DNA of 64,000 nucleotides from NCBI GenBank assembly GCA_003194525.1, contig NBIV01000029.1, positions 62,001 to 126,000 of the forward strand. Reading direction: 5' to 3'. Below the pieces are notes generated by a model. The model worked only from the letters and a program-made list of their open reading frames with translations. It had not been told where the DNA came from and ran no database searches. This stretch comes from Gracilariopsis chorda. Taxonomy: Eukaryota; Rhodophyta; Florideophyceae; Gracilariales; Gracilariaceae. The stretch's first letter is position 1, and the number at the start of each line of letters is the position of its first letter. Below are positions 41,560 to 51,756 of this stretch, one piece after another. Position numbers and translations under genes: made by a program.

Positions 41560-42867
41560 GTTATGGGCCCAGCTCCAACACTCCCAAAGTCGCTCGCTCC
41601 CAGCGACCCGCCAATGTTTGACCCGCAAGGCGACTTCCAAGAGTACAGGAAGGATGTTACGCAATGGGTCGAAACTATTCAGGCAGCTGCAAACCTTGGA
41701 GAGGACAAAATGTACAAAACCGTGTACGCTACAATTGGTCGCCAACTATACGACCGCGGTTTGTCCAGAGAGCAGAAACGTGTTGTTGACGAAGCACAAA
41801 GAAGTAAGCTCATCGATTACAAACAAGATGATCAACTTCAGGCTGTCAAGGAAATCGTTCAGCTGATTGCTGTCGACCCGCCTATTGCAGTAGTCACTCG
41901 CCTCATCACCTCTTTTACACAGGTCATGCAGTGCAAGCGTCGCCGTAGTGAAGATTTGAAGGCTTTCGTCGCTCGTTTCCGAAGTCTTGCTGCCGATCAT
42001 TTGATGCATGTGGGTGTCTCGACTTCGTCACAGGTTAGCGAAGTATTGGCCATTACACTCCTCAATAATGCCATGCTGAGTGAAGAAACATTGACGAATG
42101 CGATTCTTCAGTTGGTTGCTTTAGCTGAATCTCGCAAAAAGGTGGACGCTGATCTTAAAATGTCGATCAACTCCTCAACGCATCAGGCTCTGCTCCAAAT
42201 GTTCGATAGGTTATCCGATCTTGTGGAAAATGACGAAACAGTACCACAGCCTACCGACAACGCTAATACCGTTCGTCGCAAAGCTACTGACATGGTACAA
42301 GGTGTTAGTCAACTCCTGGACTCGAACAGGGAGCAGATCGATCATCTTAAAACTGGAAGCAACGAAACGCATACTAACGACGATATGTTCTCGACAACTC
42401 CTCGACGTCGCTTGAATCTTGATGACGCAGTCACGGTGATACGAAACCTTGCTTTCACTTCGAAGAAGATGGAAAAGCAGTACACCAAGAACGACATCGA
42501 GAACATTGCTACTCAGCGCGTCGACAACCTGGTTGAGAACCGTATCCAAAGAGCTCTCGCTGCCTTCCAAAAGCATTCCGATAACCCTGGTTCAGCCTCG
42601 TCTCGCAGACCATCCGATCTCAGTTCTCGTAATCGCTTGTCGAAAGGTAAACAAGGTTCGAACAAGAAGCGCAGAACGGACATCAAGGATACGTACTGCT
42701 ACGATTGTGGGAAGAGGGACCACATCAGAGGCGACTCGCAATGCAAAGAACCGAGTTTCCAGACCAAACGTCTTCGAAAGGAAAAATACGCTCATCAAAA
42801 GCCACCTGACACCAACGACAAGTCTTTTCGTCAGGGCTCCAACCCCTCTCAACGCAGTCATCTTTAA
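41542..42867 (+). CDS. Element B gag (capsid/nucleocapsid polyprotein)
   Basis: The first ATG of the frame gives 441 residues. The frame starts in the 5' LTR and reads through the primer-binding site. The central part is helical, as in copia gag proteins. Near the C terminus lies a zinc knuckle of unusual spacing, CxxC-x4-H-x6-C instead of CxxC-x4-H-x4-C, in a Lys/Arg-rich context. The pol frame overlaps its end in the -1 frame, from about 42810; I see no canonical slippery heptamer in the overlap. Confidence 0.85.
   Translation: MSKSTPVMGPAPTLPKSLAPSDPPMFDPQGDFQEYRKDVTQWVETIQAAANLGEDKMYKTVYATIGRQLYDRGLSREQKRVVDEAQRSKLIDYKQDDQLQAVKEIVQLIAVDPPIAVVTRLITSFTQVMQCKRRRSEDLKAFVARFRSLAADHLMHVGVSTSSQVSEVLAITLLNNAMLSEETLTNAILQLVALAESRKKVDADLKMSINSSTHQALLQMFDRLSDLVENDETVPQPTDNANTVRRKATDMVQGVSQLLDSNREQIDHLKTGSNETHTNDDMFSTTPRRRLNLDDAVTVIRNLAFTSKKMEKQYTKNDIENIATQRVDNLVENRIQRALAAFQKHSDNPGSASSRRPSDLSSRNRLSKGKQGSNKKRRTDIKDTYCYDCGKRDHIRGDSQCKEPSFQTKRLRKEKYAHQKPPDTNDKSFRQGSNPSQRSHL
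41560..41573 (+). other. Half-tRNA primer-binding site of element B
   Basis: GTTATGGGCCCAGC, immediately after the 5' LTR, is exactly complementary to the anticodon arm of eukaryotic initiator tRNA-Met (14 of 14 against the conserved sequence as I know it). Drosophila copia uses such a cleaved initiator-tRNA half as primer. Here the site is also coding sequence for gag. Confidence 0.75.
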
Positions 42868-45800
42868 CTGCGGGGGAAGGAGCCAATTCGGACATCATAA
42901 GCTTTTCAACTGATCCGAACCCCATTATCGACCCTGGTTGTCCAAAAAGTGTTGGTGGACTCGACTCTATTGCCCAACTTTGCACGTCAATGGGGATAGA
43001 AATAGTTCTGGAAGATCTTGACTGCTCGCCTTTCCTCCATGGTTTTGGCAAAGACTGTGTAGATGCCAAACCAACGTTCGCCAAATGGACTCTCCACAGC
43101 AGTGATGAGAGAGAAAATTCGTTTTCCATCCATTTCTACGTCGTTGAAGGAACCTGCCCTTTGCTCATTGGACTTGACGTTCTTTCACAATGCGACATTC
43201 TCGGCGAACAAAGCCAGATCAAAGCCCCAACAGGAACTGTCTCGAACTCTGTCCCGGTTGTTATACCAACTTACCACACAGGAAGTGACTTGAATAAAAG
43301 AATTCATATCCTGCTCGTTCCTTCATGCACAACTTCCGTAAGATCGATGTTGGCTCAACCCAGGAAAGGACGCTCTGCCAAGAAACTAATCGAAAATGAG
43401 GAACGATTCGCGAAGCGTTTCCACCTCTACACACACTTCAATCCAAGGGACATGAAAAGGATTTGTAGCCGTGCAGGAGTACTAACCAGAACCTTGGAGT
43501 CACTGCTAAGTGAGGCGTACTCATCTTGCAAGGCCTGTGCCTTAACAGGAAGGCCACTTGCATCTCGCAAGGTTTCGTTTTCTCGGTTGTTGAAAGAGTT
43601 CAACGAACATGTGCAGTTGGATTTCATGTTCATCGCGGAACTTGGAAACCTTCCAATTTTACACATGAAGGACGCTGCAACGGGTTTTTCTGCAGCGGCC
43701 CTGTGTTTCTCACGCACAATGAAAGAAGGGTCGAAGTGTCTCAATACCCACTGGATTAGCATCAACGGACCACCCGTTGAACTATCAGCGGACCCTGAGT
43801 TCTTCAAGGGCGACTTCTTAACCATGTGCGCCTCACACAACATCCAATACAAACCTCGGCCTGCACGACGCCACAACAAGTTAGGCATTGCAGAATCATC
43901 TCATGAAGCTATTCGATATTTTGCCCAAAAGCTCATTAAGGAAAGAGGCTTGGCTGCCGCTAACGGACTTCCAGTTCACTCTGATCAAGAGATTGTCGCT
44001 CGAGCGGTCTTTCTTAAGAACAGTCTTACAGGCTCAAGATTCATGTCAAGTTTTGAACTTGCGCGTGGATACCGTCCCGCATTGTCAGGACTCGATCAGA
44101 CCCCCGTCAGCAAGCAGCTTCTCTCCGCATATTACGAGAAAACTGCTCGCCATGCTCTCCATCGCTTCATTCGTTCGAGGAATGTGAACTGCCTCCACCG
44201 AACTCTCCTTAAACCTAGCACCCCTGTGTACTTCTTCAAAAAGGGAACCAAACGAGGAAAATGGTATTCCGGATTCGTCAAGGAAGCGAGTGAACACTAT
44301 GTAATCGTATCCTCGACAAAGAATCTCAAAGGATACAGCCATACGGTAGCGTATGAAGACTTACGCCTCCAACCCAAGTCTAACCTACTTCGCGAAGTGG
44401 AAGAAATAGAACTTGGATGGAATGAACTTGTCCTTGACCGGGCCACAAATCCAACCTCGGAAAGTCCAATTTCACCACCCGTTGACAACACACAAAACAA
44501 CGAGTTAGTGACAGTGTCAGATGACCTACCAACTCTTTTTCCATTCGACACTGACTTCAACCAATCCGACTATGCCGATTGGAATGATCATCCCTCTAGC
44601 GTTGCTTACCTTGCTCAAAGCGCACTGGTCACACCAGTCAACCACCCGTCAAAGGATATTGGTCAGTACGCCTCAGTCAAGAGCACCGTGCCTAAATCCA
44701 CGACCTTGACCTCCGCAAAGCAGACAATACTCCGAAACCTCTATCAATGTCTCGGCAACGAACCTTTGTCGGAGCATAAACTTCAATGTGCCCCACGTTG
44801 GTTGCTAGATGAGGCTATTGAAAAGGAAAAGAAGTCATATGTCGAACGGAAGGCCTATGTACCTGTTTCCATACGCTCTCTTCCTCGTAATGCCAACTTG
44901 ATTTCGTCACATCACTTCTTCGTAATCAAGCACGATGGGGAAAGCAACCAGTTGAAACTGAAGTGTCGTCTTGTTCCTCATGGTAACAAAGACAAGCAGA
45001 AGCACGATTTGCGCTCTGATTCCTCAACGGCCCAGTTTCCTACTCTTAGATTGCTTCTATCTCTTGCGACAGTGTTTCATTTCACTCTCGCCTCCCTTGA
45101 TGTAAAATCCGCATATCTTCAAGCTGGAAAACTGAATAGGGACATTTACATGAAACCTCCACGAGGATGGACGAAATTTGTCGATGAGGTATGAAAACTC
45201 CTAGCCCCAGCCTACGGCCTCGTAGAATCAGGCCGGCTTTGGCAACTCTGTGTTGAGAACTGGCTCTTTGAGCAGGGATTCGTCGATCTTCCTGGTGTTC
45301 CTCAGTTCTTTCTTCTGTGGAAGAGAAGTAAGCTCACGCTTATCCTTGCCAAAGTTGTCGACGACATGATCTTCGCTGGAGAGCCTGAAGCTATCCAACA
45401 ATTCCAGAAGTCCATATCTGCGAAGTTTGATGTTGGAAGATTCAGCTCTGAGTCAGACATCGTGTTCAATCGTCTTTTCATTCGACAACACCCAGACTTC
45501 TCCGTATCCATCAACATGGATGAATTCCTGAGCTCAATTACCCGTATTGATCTCACCCCTTCGCGCAAGAAACAAAACGATGAACCTTGCACGCTACAGG
45601 AAATCGGGGAATATCAGAGACTAACTGGCAAACTGAATTTCCTGGGACATGGCATACTCCCGCAAGCTTCTCTTGTCGCTAGCAAGATGCAGCAATATGT
45701 GTCGAAACTCAAAGTGTCAAACATTCGTCAACTTAACGCTGCCCTGACACACATTCGTTCCCTGAAACCTCACCTTTACTTCAAATCTCCGCAAGAACCA

Positions 45801-46352
45801 CTTCAAAGCAAACCTGAGCTTCTCCAAGTACTCAGCCTGAGTGATGCAGCCTCTGGAACGTCATCGTATGGACAAACCGGCTCGCTAACTGGCGTAATAT
45901 TCGACTCGAAGAATGGCATTGTGCACCACCACATCGATTGGCATAGCTCAAAGCAAAACCGTGTTTCATTCTCATCGGCTGGCGCAGAAATCCTGGCAGC
46001 TGCGTACACAGCTGATCGAGCAATCCACATGTCTGAAACCCTTGCCTACATTATGTCAATGAATGGGAATCGACCACGCCCTCGTCTGACACTCCTGGTC
46101 GACTCAAATGGTCTTTTCACCACCATTTCGACTCTCCACGAGCAAAAGGACTTTCGATTGAGACCCACGGTCGCTCGACTACGTGATTCTTTTGAATCGA
46201 ACCGGATCAACAAGTTGATTTGGATACCGGGACCCTTGAACCTAGCTGACGCATTGACAAAGATCAACCCTCACGCCTTCAAGTACTTGAACCAATCGAT
46301 GACGGAGGGACTCATTCCGGAATCATTGCAAAAGTTTCTCAACGCTTCCTAG
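42810..46352 (+). pseudogene. Element B pol (PR-IN-RT-RNase H), one in-frame TGA
   Basis: The frame is open from 42810 to 46352 except for a TGA at 45192-45194, where related copia RTs usually carry Trp before a Lys-Leu-x-x-Ala-x-Tyr-Gly-Leu segment. Order: protease with Asp-Pro-Gly (not Asp-Ser/Thr-Gly) near 42930; integrase with Asp in a Gln-Leu-Asp-Phe segment, a second Asp in Ser-Ala-Asp-Pro and a Glu after a Gly-Ile-Ala segment; RT with Leu-Asp-Val-Lys-Ser-Ala-Tyr-Leu and Val-Val-Asp-Asp; RNase H with Asp, Glu and Asp in their usual segments. TGA may be a recent mutation, a sequencing error or a recoded codon. Confidence 0.85.
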
Positions 46353-46377
46353 GTTGTCTTTCTTCTACGTTCTATCG

Positions 46378-47676
46378 CTAGCTCCTAGCTCTCTTTCGCA
46401 TTCGCTTCGACGAACCATTTCTACTCTTCCGGTGCGAGACCATTCGCTCCACTATCATGCGTATCTCGAGTACTTTCTCGAAATTATTGGTATCTCCCAA
46501 ACAACACCTCAACGATTCTTCGCTCAGCTGAAGCGGATATTGTTCGACAGCATCCAAGATCTGTCTCAACTTCGCGTCAACACAGACAACGTGATCCACA
46601 TTCCTTCCTCGCAGTCGAACAAGGAAGACCCCGTCGGTTTGTCCTAACAACCAACCAATTCTGTCTACCGACCGCTCCTTGCTGATGCATACCCTGTTCA
46701 GCGCCACCCTTTTCGCGTTGTTGTTGATCCATTTACTTGTACTGGTAAATGAGATCATGACCGGGATCGTTCCGTTGAGCATCACTTCCCGAGCGTATTC
46801 GTGACCGATTGCCCTCGCAATTCCATTAACCAATGATGCCTGCAAGCATAGTTTCCTTGTTCGGCAAATCTCCATACGCTCCTCCTTAAGTGCGAACCTT
46901 TTTGATTCTTCAGTCACAGGTCGCGCTCCGCAACTAGAGACCCGAATCGGCACAAACGGATTACGGACGCAGTAGTAGTCAAGGCATTCAACTGCATCCA
47001 CACAATTGGTGGGATGTATTGTGGTGGAGTCCGTCAAGTAATCGTGCTCAGTACTGAAGGGTATGCCCCCATTCCAAATACCCTGATGTGCCAATACATT
47101 CACCAGTCCAACTCCACTAAGGGTATACAAGTTCACTTCATGCCAACCATAACGCGGTTCATCATGATTTCTACCATAGTACCGGGGACCAACTACTCGC
47201 TGTACACCTACTGAAGTTCGCAGCACCGTACTGTGCGGGATGAACATAACCGTGTCCACACCCCACTCTTCTGCACTCTTCTCCTGTTCATACAACCCCA
47301 TGCGGAATGCAAGATCATGGTGCAAGTATTTTCCTGGCCGCTCGAAGCACCACTGGGTTATGGCACTCCCTGCAATTTTCTTCATTTCTTCTCTTCTGAC
47401 CAGACGATGGTCGCCACACAAATGCTCCAGCATGTACCGCTCACGTCCATTGCAGTCCCGTCTCGCAATCCTAATTACTTCTTCCATGACCCATTTCACA
47501 TCCGACGATCGTGTACACGTAAGCCTCGACTGGCTATTGTCACCATGCTCATATAGCACCACCCCGCTGTGGTCTCCTGCAGCTTTGGCCATGAACGTTC
47601 GAACACTTCGTGATTCTCCAAGCGCGCCGAGTCGCGCATCGTGCCATGCTCCCCGTTTCTTTATCATGCGTTTCAT
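46378..47676 (-). CDS. Antisense gene of element B, predicted papain-fold cysteine peptidase
   Basis: This minus-strand gene lies between pol and the 3' LTR; its stop is 25 bp from the pol stop. The first ATG after an antisense TATA box is at 47676, giving 432 residues (the open frame itself continues 34 codons upstream). The C-terminal half shows Cys277 in Leu-Cys-Leu-Gln-Ala-Ser-Leu-Val-Asn at the start of a helix, then Gly-Val-Phe-Leu-Val, His362 in Asp-His-Val-Val-Cys-Val-Asp and Asp375 in Ile-Leu-Asp. That order and spacing resemble C39/papain-like peptidases. The N-terminal half is unrecognised. The catalytic reading is by eye. The frame is intact although the element's LTRs are almost identical, so it may be functional. 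Confidence 0.6.
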   Translation of the reverse strand: MKRMIKKRGAWHDARLGALGESRSVRTFMAKAAGDHSGVVLYEHGDNSQSRLTCTRSSDVKWVMEEVIRIARRDCNGRERYMLEHLCGDHRLVRREEMKKIAGSAITQWCFERPGKYLHHDLAFRMGLYEQEKSAEEWGVDTVMFIPHSTVLRTSVGVQRVVGPRYYGRNHDEPRYGWHEVNLYTLSGVGLVNVLAHQGIWNGGIPFSTEHDYLTDSTTIHPTNCVDAVECLDYYCVRNPFVPIRVSSCGARPVTEESKRFALKEERMEICRTRKLCLQASLVNGIARAIGHEYAREVMLNGTIPVMISFTSTSKWINNNAKRVALNRVCISKERSVDRIGWLLGQTDGVFLVRLRGRNVDHVVCVDAKLRQILDAVEQYPLQLSEESLRCCLGDTNNFEKVLEIRMIVERMVSHRKSRNGSSKRMRKRARS

Positions 47677-47864
47677 TCTGGCTCTGCCTACTTCTGTTGT
47701 TCGGTTATCGCACTGCTTCGCTACGCCGCCCTTGTTTCGCTTTGGTATCCACAAAGAGATGCACGGCAATGCCTCCAAGCCCCTCCTAGTTACTCAACTA
47801 GTGGGCTATTCACTGGCGTTGCTACCGAGACAAGCACACGACTCGACGGCGGCGGCGGTGGCTT

Positions 47865-47872
47865 CTTATATA
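47865..47872 (-). promoter_or_regulatory. TATA box of the antisense gene
   Basis: TATATAAG on the minus strand lies about 190 bp upstream of the ATG at 47676, and no other ATG on that strand lies between. It supports independent antisense transcription. Confidence 0.5.
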
Positions 47873-48039
47873 TTGTCCACACTACCGCGCCGTGTCGGTC
47901 AAAGCCGACCGCTGTTCAAATTTTCCTGTCGGTTCTACTGTTTCAAATCGCTTTGTTCTACTAAGAAGTTTTTTTTTTGTGTGCGAACTGCATATCGTTC
48001 CGTCCGTTATTGTCCGCAAAGTTCTGCCCCGTTCCGCAC

Positions 48040-48051
48040 AAAGGAGGGGGG
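48040..48051 (+). other. Polypurine tract of element B
   Basis: AAAGGAGGGGGG directly precedes the TG of the 3' LTR, as expected for the plus-strand primer of reverse transcription. Confidence 0.85.
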
Positions 48052-48317
48052 TGTAACAGCCTGTCCTACTAGACAGTCCTATCACTAAGATCACTATCAC
48101 TACCCAGATGTAGTTCAGTGAGCTCGGGCGCTGCTCGCGCTGCTGAGGAGGATACTCGGAGCATTTTTGGCTTGGACTACTCAATAAATTGGGCCGGACC
48201 AACCGGCCCGGGGAAGCGAAGGCAAGAAGCCCAAGAAGAGATTCAATCGCTCCTCGTTCCCCTTTCTGTGCGCTGACGAAGAAGTCCTCGAGCGCGACCA
48301 TGTCCAACTCTACCCCA
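48052..48317 (+). repeat. 3' LTR of element B
   Basis: 266 bp with one mismatch to the 5' LTR; followed by the duplicated AATAC at 48318-48322. Confidence 0.92.
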
Positions 48318-48322
48318 AATAC

Positions 48323-49965
48323 AACAAGCCTGACGGCGATTATATAATATACGTTATCGATAAAAGTATCGTTAAGCAGAAAGCGTCCGTCGCCACAAAC
48401 GCACACGCAAGAAACATTACCGTTCAGAAATGCTGCAGCAATCACTGTTTAACTGAACCCTACGAGCAAAGAAAAGTTCGTCGCACTTCTCACGGAACGC
48501 CCAGCTTCCCTAACCAGGCTATAAGGCCACCTTACGTGCTCCGCATTCCCCGCGGCTGTCACCTTGAGACAGACTTCTTTCAACCACGCCCCCTGCAACT
48601 TCTGCTTTTGGGTGCCGACCAATCCCCCATGCGGTTCACGCATTTGGACCAGTTTCTTCTCTCTGCGCCCCCTGCGGCTACTGACTTCGGTCACCGCCCC
48701 CACCCCCACCACCCACCCCCCTCACGCGACTGAAACTTTTGGACTGGCTTCTTCTATCCCCTCTGCGGCTTCTGCCTTTGGCTGCCGCCCTCCTCCCACC
48801 CCACATGGCTGCCACTTTTTTAAAGGCTTCAGCTCTCCTCTCCACTCCCATTGCGGCTTCTGCTTTTGGTTGTCGCTCCCCTCCACCACGCCACTGACAC
48901 GTTTGGACTAGCTTCCTCTCCCTCCTCGCGGCTTCCGCTTTCGGCCGCCGCCCTCTCCGCCGTGGCTGCCGCCTTTGGACAGGCTTCAACCCTCCCCCCC
49001 GCGGCTTCCATCTTTTAGTCACTACACCCTCCCCCACAGCTTTTGCTGCCACCTCTGGACTGGCTCTCCCCCCCCCCCGCAGCTTCCGCCATCTAACTCT
49101 CCCCGCGGCTGCTGCCTCTGGACTGGCCCTCCCCCTCCCGCGGCTTTAGCCATTGATCTTTGCCCCTGGCTGCCGCATTTGGACTGGCCTTTCTCCCTTC
49201 CTGCCCTCCCCCACGTGGACACAAGCTTCCGGCATACAACCAGAACCCCCCTGCACAGCTTTTGCCTTTGCCCCCCGGCCCTCTTCTCCTTTCGACGCTG
49301 TTAATATCCGCTGCCGTCTGCTGAAAGTCCTGAACACAAAGCCTTGCCTTTCAACACCCTACCAGGGACTTTGACTGTAAGATGAGATACGAAGTCCCGA
49401 GCAGGGCCTCCATAACCATTACCCACTGATTGGATGTTGGCAACTTGTATCTCAAAGGAGTCTGCAAGCTGAGTACTGTAAGGGAACCGAAAGGGGACTT
49501 GAACTAATCTGGCGGCGAGTAAGCGCACTAGATAACCGGCAGAGCTGGGGTATGGCTGCAAACCGTTGTTGATAGCGTGTCTCATCGTTCAGCCCGGATC
49601 CAACGACAGATCATCGAGCGAACCGGAGCACGTTTTCCGAGCAAATAAAAGAAAGGGATCAGAGGAGGTAAACTGGTGAATACATATCCTGCTGTTAGTA
49701 ACCTCTCCTGGACATCCCATACCCTATACGCACCGTCGTTTTGGATTGCGCAGAACTTAGGCAGGCTGTTTAAATCGCATGTCACTAAGAAAGTCTTACT
49801 CAGAGCCAGGGATCTGACCTTCACGGGTTCGGGGATAGCATCTCCTGTCAGTGGCCCCGAACGTTCAAGAAGAAAAAGAAGGATCGCTCCCCCGGTAGGA
49901 CACCGGTGAAGAAATTCTATATGCCACCTTATCTGAGTCTCGCGTAGAGTTTACTCCGCGATGGA
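48323..49965 (+). other. Leader of element A with C-rich degenerate repeats
   Basis: This is the rest of element A between the nested insertion and its gag start. About 48560-49310 is pyrimidine-rich and made of degenerate repeats of GCGGCTTCTGCCTTTGG-like and TTTGGACTGGCTTC-like words. Open frames within it are by-products of the composition. The part from 49370 to 49960 is unassigned. Confidence 0.5.
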
Positions 49966-50833
49966 TGTAGATAAACGCCCTTCTGGGGAGTTACCGAAGA
50001 ATGCTCATCATATGCTGTTGATCCCCCTTGGGTTAGTGCTGCTCACTATATGAGTTTTCCCTAGGAAGGGGTGTGTCAGGACGGTCTCTGAAAGGGGATG
50101 GCATCCCGATGGATTGGTTAAGATTAGCCCTGAATGGGTGTAACGCGTGGTACGCGTGGGAATTTTGGGCTCCGATTTCGGAATTTTATTACTCAGTTTT
50201 TACTTTGGCCCTGACACTGGGATCTCCACGTTTATGGCCCTTAGAATGTTTGCACTAAGTTATTTAATTATTTTAGGTAATTCTAGTGAGCCCTATTTAG
50301 GGGCGAGTGGCCTCGCGGTCGCGAGTCCAAAATAAACTCAACCAAGTGTGGCTCTAACTACAATTGCCCTCGTCGAATTACGACTCCTCGCGGAGAGTAT
50401 CCACGAGTGGATTCCATTTATTTATCCCCTTGGGAACGCTCAGGTCATCTGTATCACACCGCCCGTGGGGCTTCTAACCATATTGGTATTATTGTTTGTG
50501 TATCCTTTTGAGGACAGATTTCCGACCCTGTATAGGGCTATTTCTTCTTGTTTTCCCCTGGTTTTTTCGGGTATGTTGCCCGCGTGTGCAGGACCCTCGT
50601 CCCCTTTTTCTGGTTACTCTTTCCGCTTTCGGACTCTTTACAGTGGACACACCGAATCCGGTACCGAACCCCAATCCCGGACCACAACCTCTGTAGTTTA
50701 TTCCTGAATCCCCCTGGGAGTTACGCCCCAACATTGGGTGGAACAGAGGACTCTGCTCGACTGTCTACCTCTCGCAAGGACAAGGCTTCGAACACCTTGA
50801 GGTGCACTTCCCGTTACCGGGTTTTGCTCTACA
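49966..50833 (+). mobile_element. Solo LTR (family C) at the gag start of element A
   Basis: 868 bp beginning TGTAGATAAACG and ending TTTTGCTCTACA, with imperfectly inverted ends. The 5-bp duplication ATGGA lies at 49961-49965 and again at 50834-50838, where it forms the gag start codon. Internal segments match the other family C solo LTRs. Confidence 0.82.
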
Positions 50834-51640
50834 ATGGACATTGATAAGGACTACGACACCAAACGTATACCCAGACTAAAAGGGAACGAAGACTACTACA
50901 CATGGCACATATACGTGCGGGACATAATGCATAGCTTGCAAGCACTATTCGTGCTCACAGAACCACGCCCAACTGATGGTAGCGCGCAAGCACGCAAGCG
51001 ATTGGACCACGTCGATCGAAAGGCAAGACCAACCATCGTACAGAACTTGGGCACGCAGCCTATCGTTGCTGTCTCCGAGTTACTAGAACGGGAGTACTGC
51101 TCTGCTTTGGAGGTGTGTACGAAACTTGAGTCCACATATAAGAAGGATAACATGCAATCCAAATTAAACCTCCGGCAGAAGCTAAGCACTTTAACGTTTG
51201 AAGATGGTGAAGACATACAAGATCACCTCACTGAGTTGGAAACAACTTACTTGGAACTTGCCAGACTTGGAGATCCACTGACGGACAAAGAGCACACTGC
51301 CACTCTGCTTTGCACCTTAGCCGACTCACTCATGGCCATAACACAACTAGCATATGCTACGAACATGTAGCACGACCAAGTTATATCACTTGTCCGTTCA
51401 GAGATGGATCGTCGAATACACAGAGCCTCTACGTCCTATATAAGGACTAAAATAACCAAGTACGACAGCATTCATCCATACTCTGCCGCAAAGAATTCTA
51501 CCATTCGGAGCAAGCAACTCTCGAAGAAGAAGAAAGACAGGAGTACAGTGCTGGAAGTGCGGACGAATAGGACACATCCATTCTGAGTGCTGGTCATGAA
51601 AGAAGAACTGTACGCACAACGAGAGGCAACAAACAAACCG
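50834..51640 (+). pseudogene. Element A gag, decayed
   Basis: The frame starts at the ATG duplicated by the solo LTR and runs 178 codons with copia gag character (Leu-Lys-Gly-x-x-x-Tyr-x-x-Trp near the N terminus) to a TAG at 51368. The same frame reopens after it. A zinc knuckle with the standard spacing CxxC-x4-H-x4-C lies at about 51549-51591 but in a different frame and is followed by a TGA. So the gene has at least two stops and a frameshift. Confidence 0.75.
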
Positions 51641-51756
51641 GAACTCCAAGCGGAACATGAACCACCACGAGGACCGAAACCAAAACACAAGCAGAAACTG
51701 GGATACGCTCCGTAACCCACGAAAATCAAATAACAATCGTAACAACAGCGAGCAAG

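Larger units (their letters stand above)
41294..48317 (+). mobile_element. Element B: young copia-type LTR retrotransposon with antisense gene
   Basis: The element is 7024 bp, with 266-bp LTRs at both ends (TG...CA), and a 5-bp target duplication AATAC at 41289-41293 and 48318-48322. The LTRs differ at one position (41550 G versus 48308 C), so it inserted recently. It sits inside the leader of element A. Order of parts: 5' LTR, half-tRNA primer-binding site (41560), gag, pol in order protease-integrase-RT-RNase H (copia type), then an antisense gene, a purine tract (48040-48051) and the 3' LTR. One in-frame TGA in pol (45192-45194) is the only lesion I found. Confidence 0.93.

Noticed and set aside
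47677..47778. 34-codon N-terminal extension of the antisense gene
   Set aside because: It starts at TTG; the first ATG after the TATA box is at 47676.
49380..49560. Words resembling a conserved stretch of large-subunit rRNA (AGTACTGTAAGGGAA... and nearby)
   Set aside because: Only one short stretch resembles rRNA and the flanks do not follow the rRNA sequence; an rRNA profile search would be needed to claim it.
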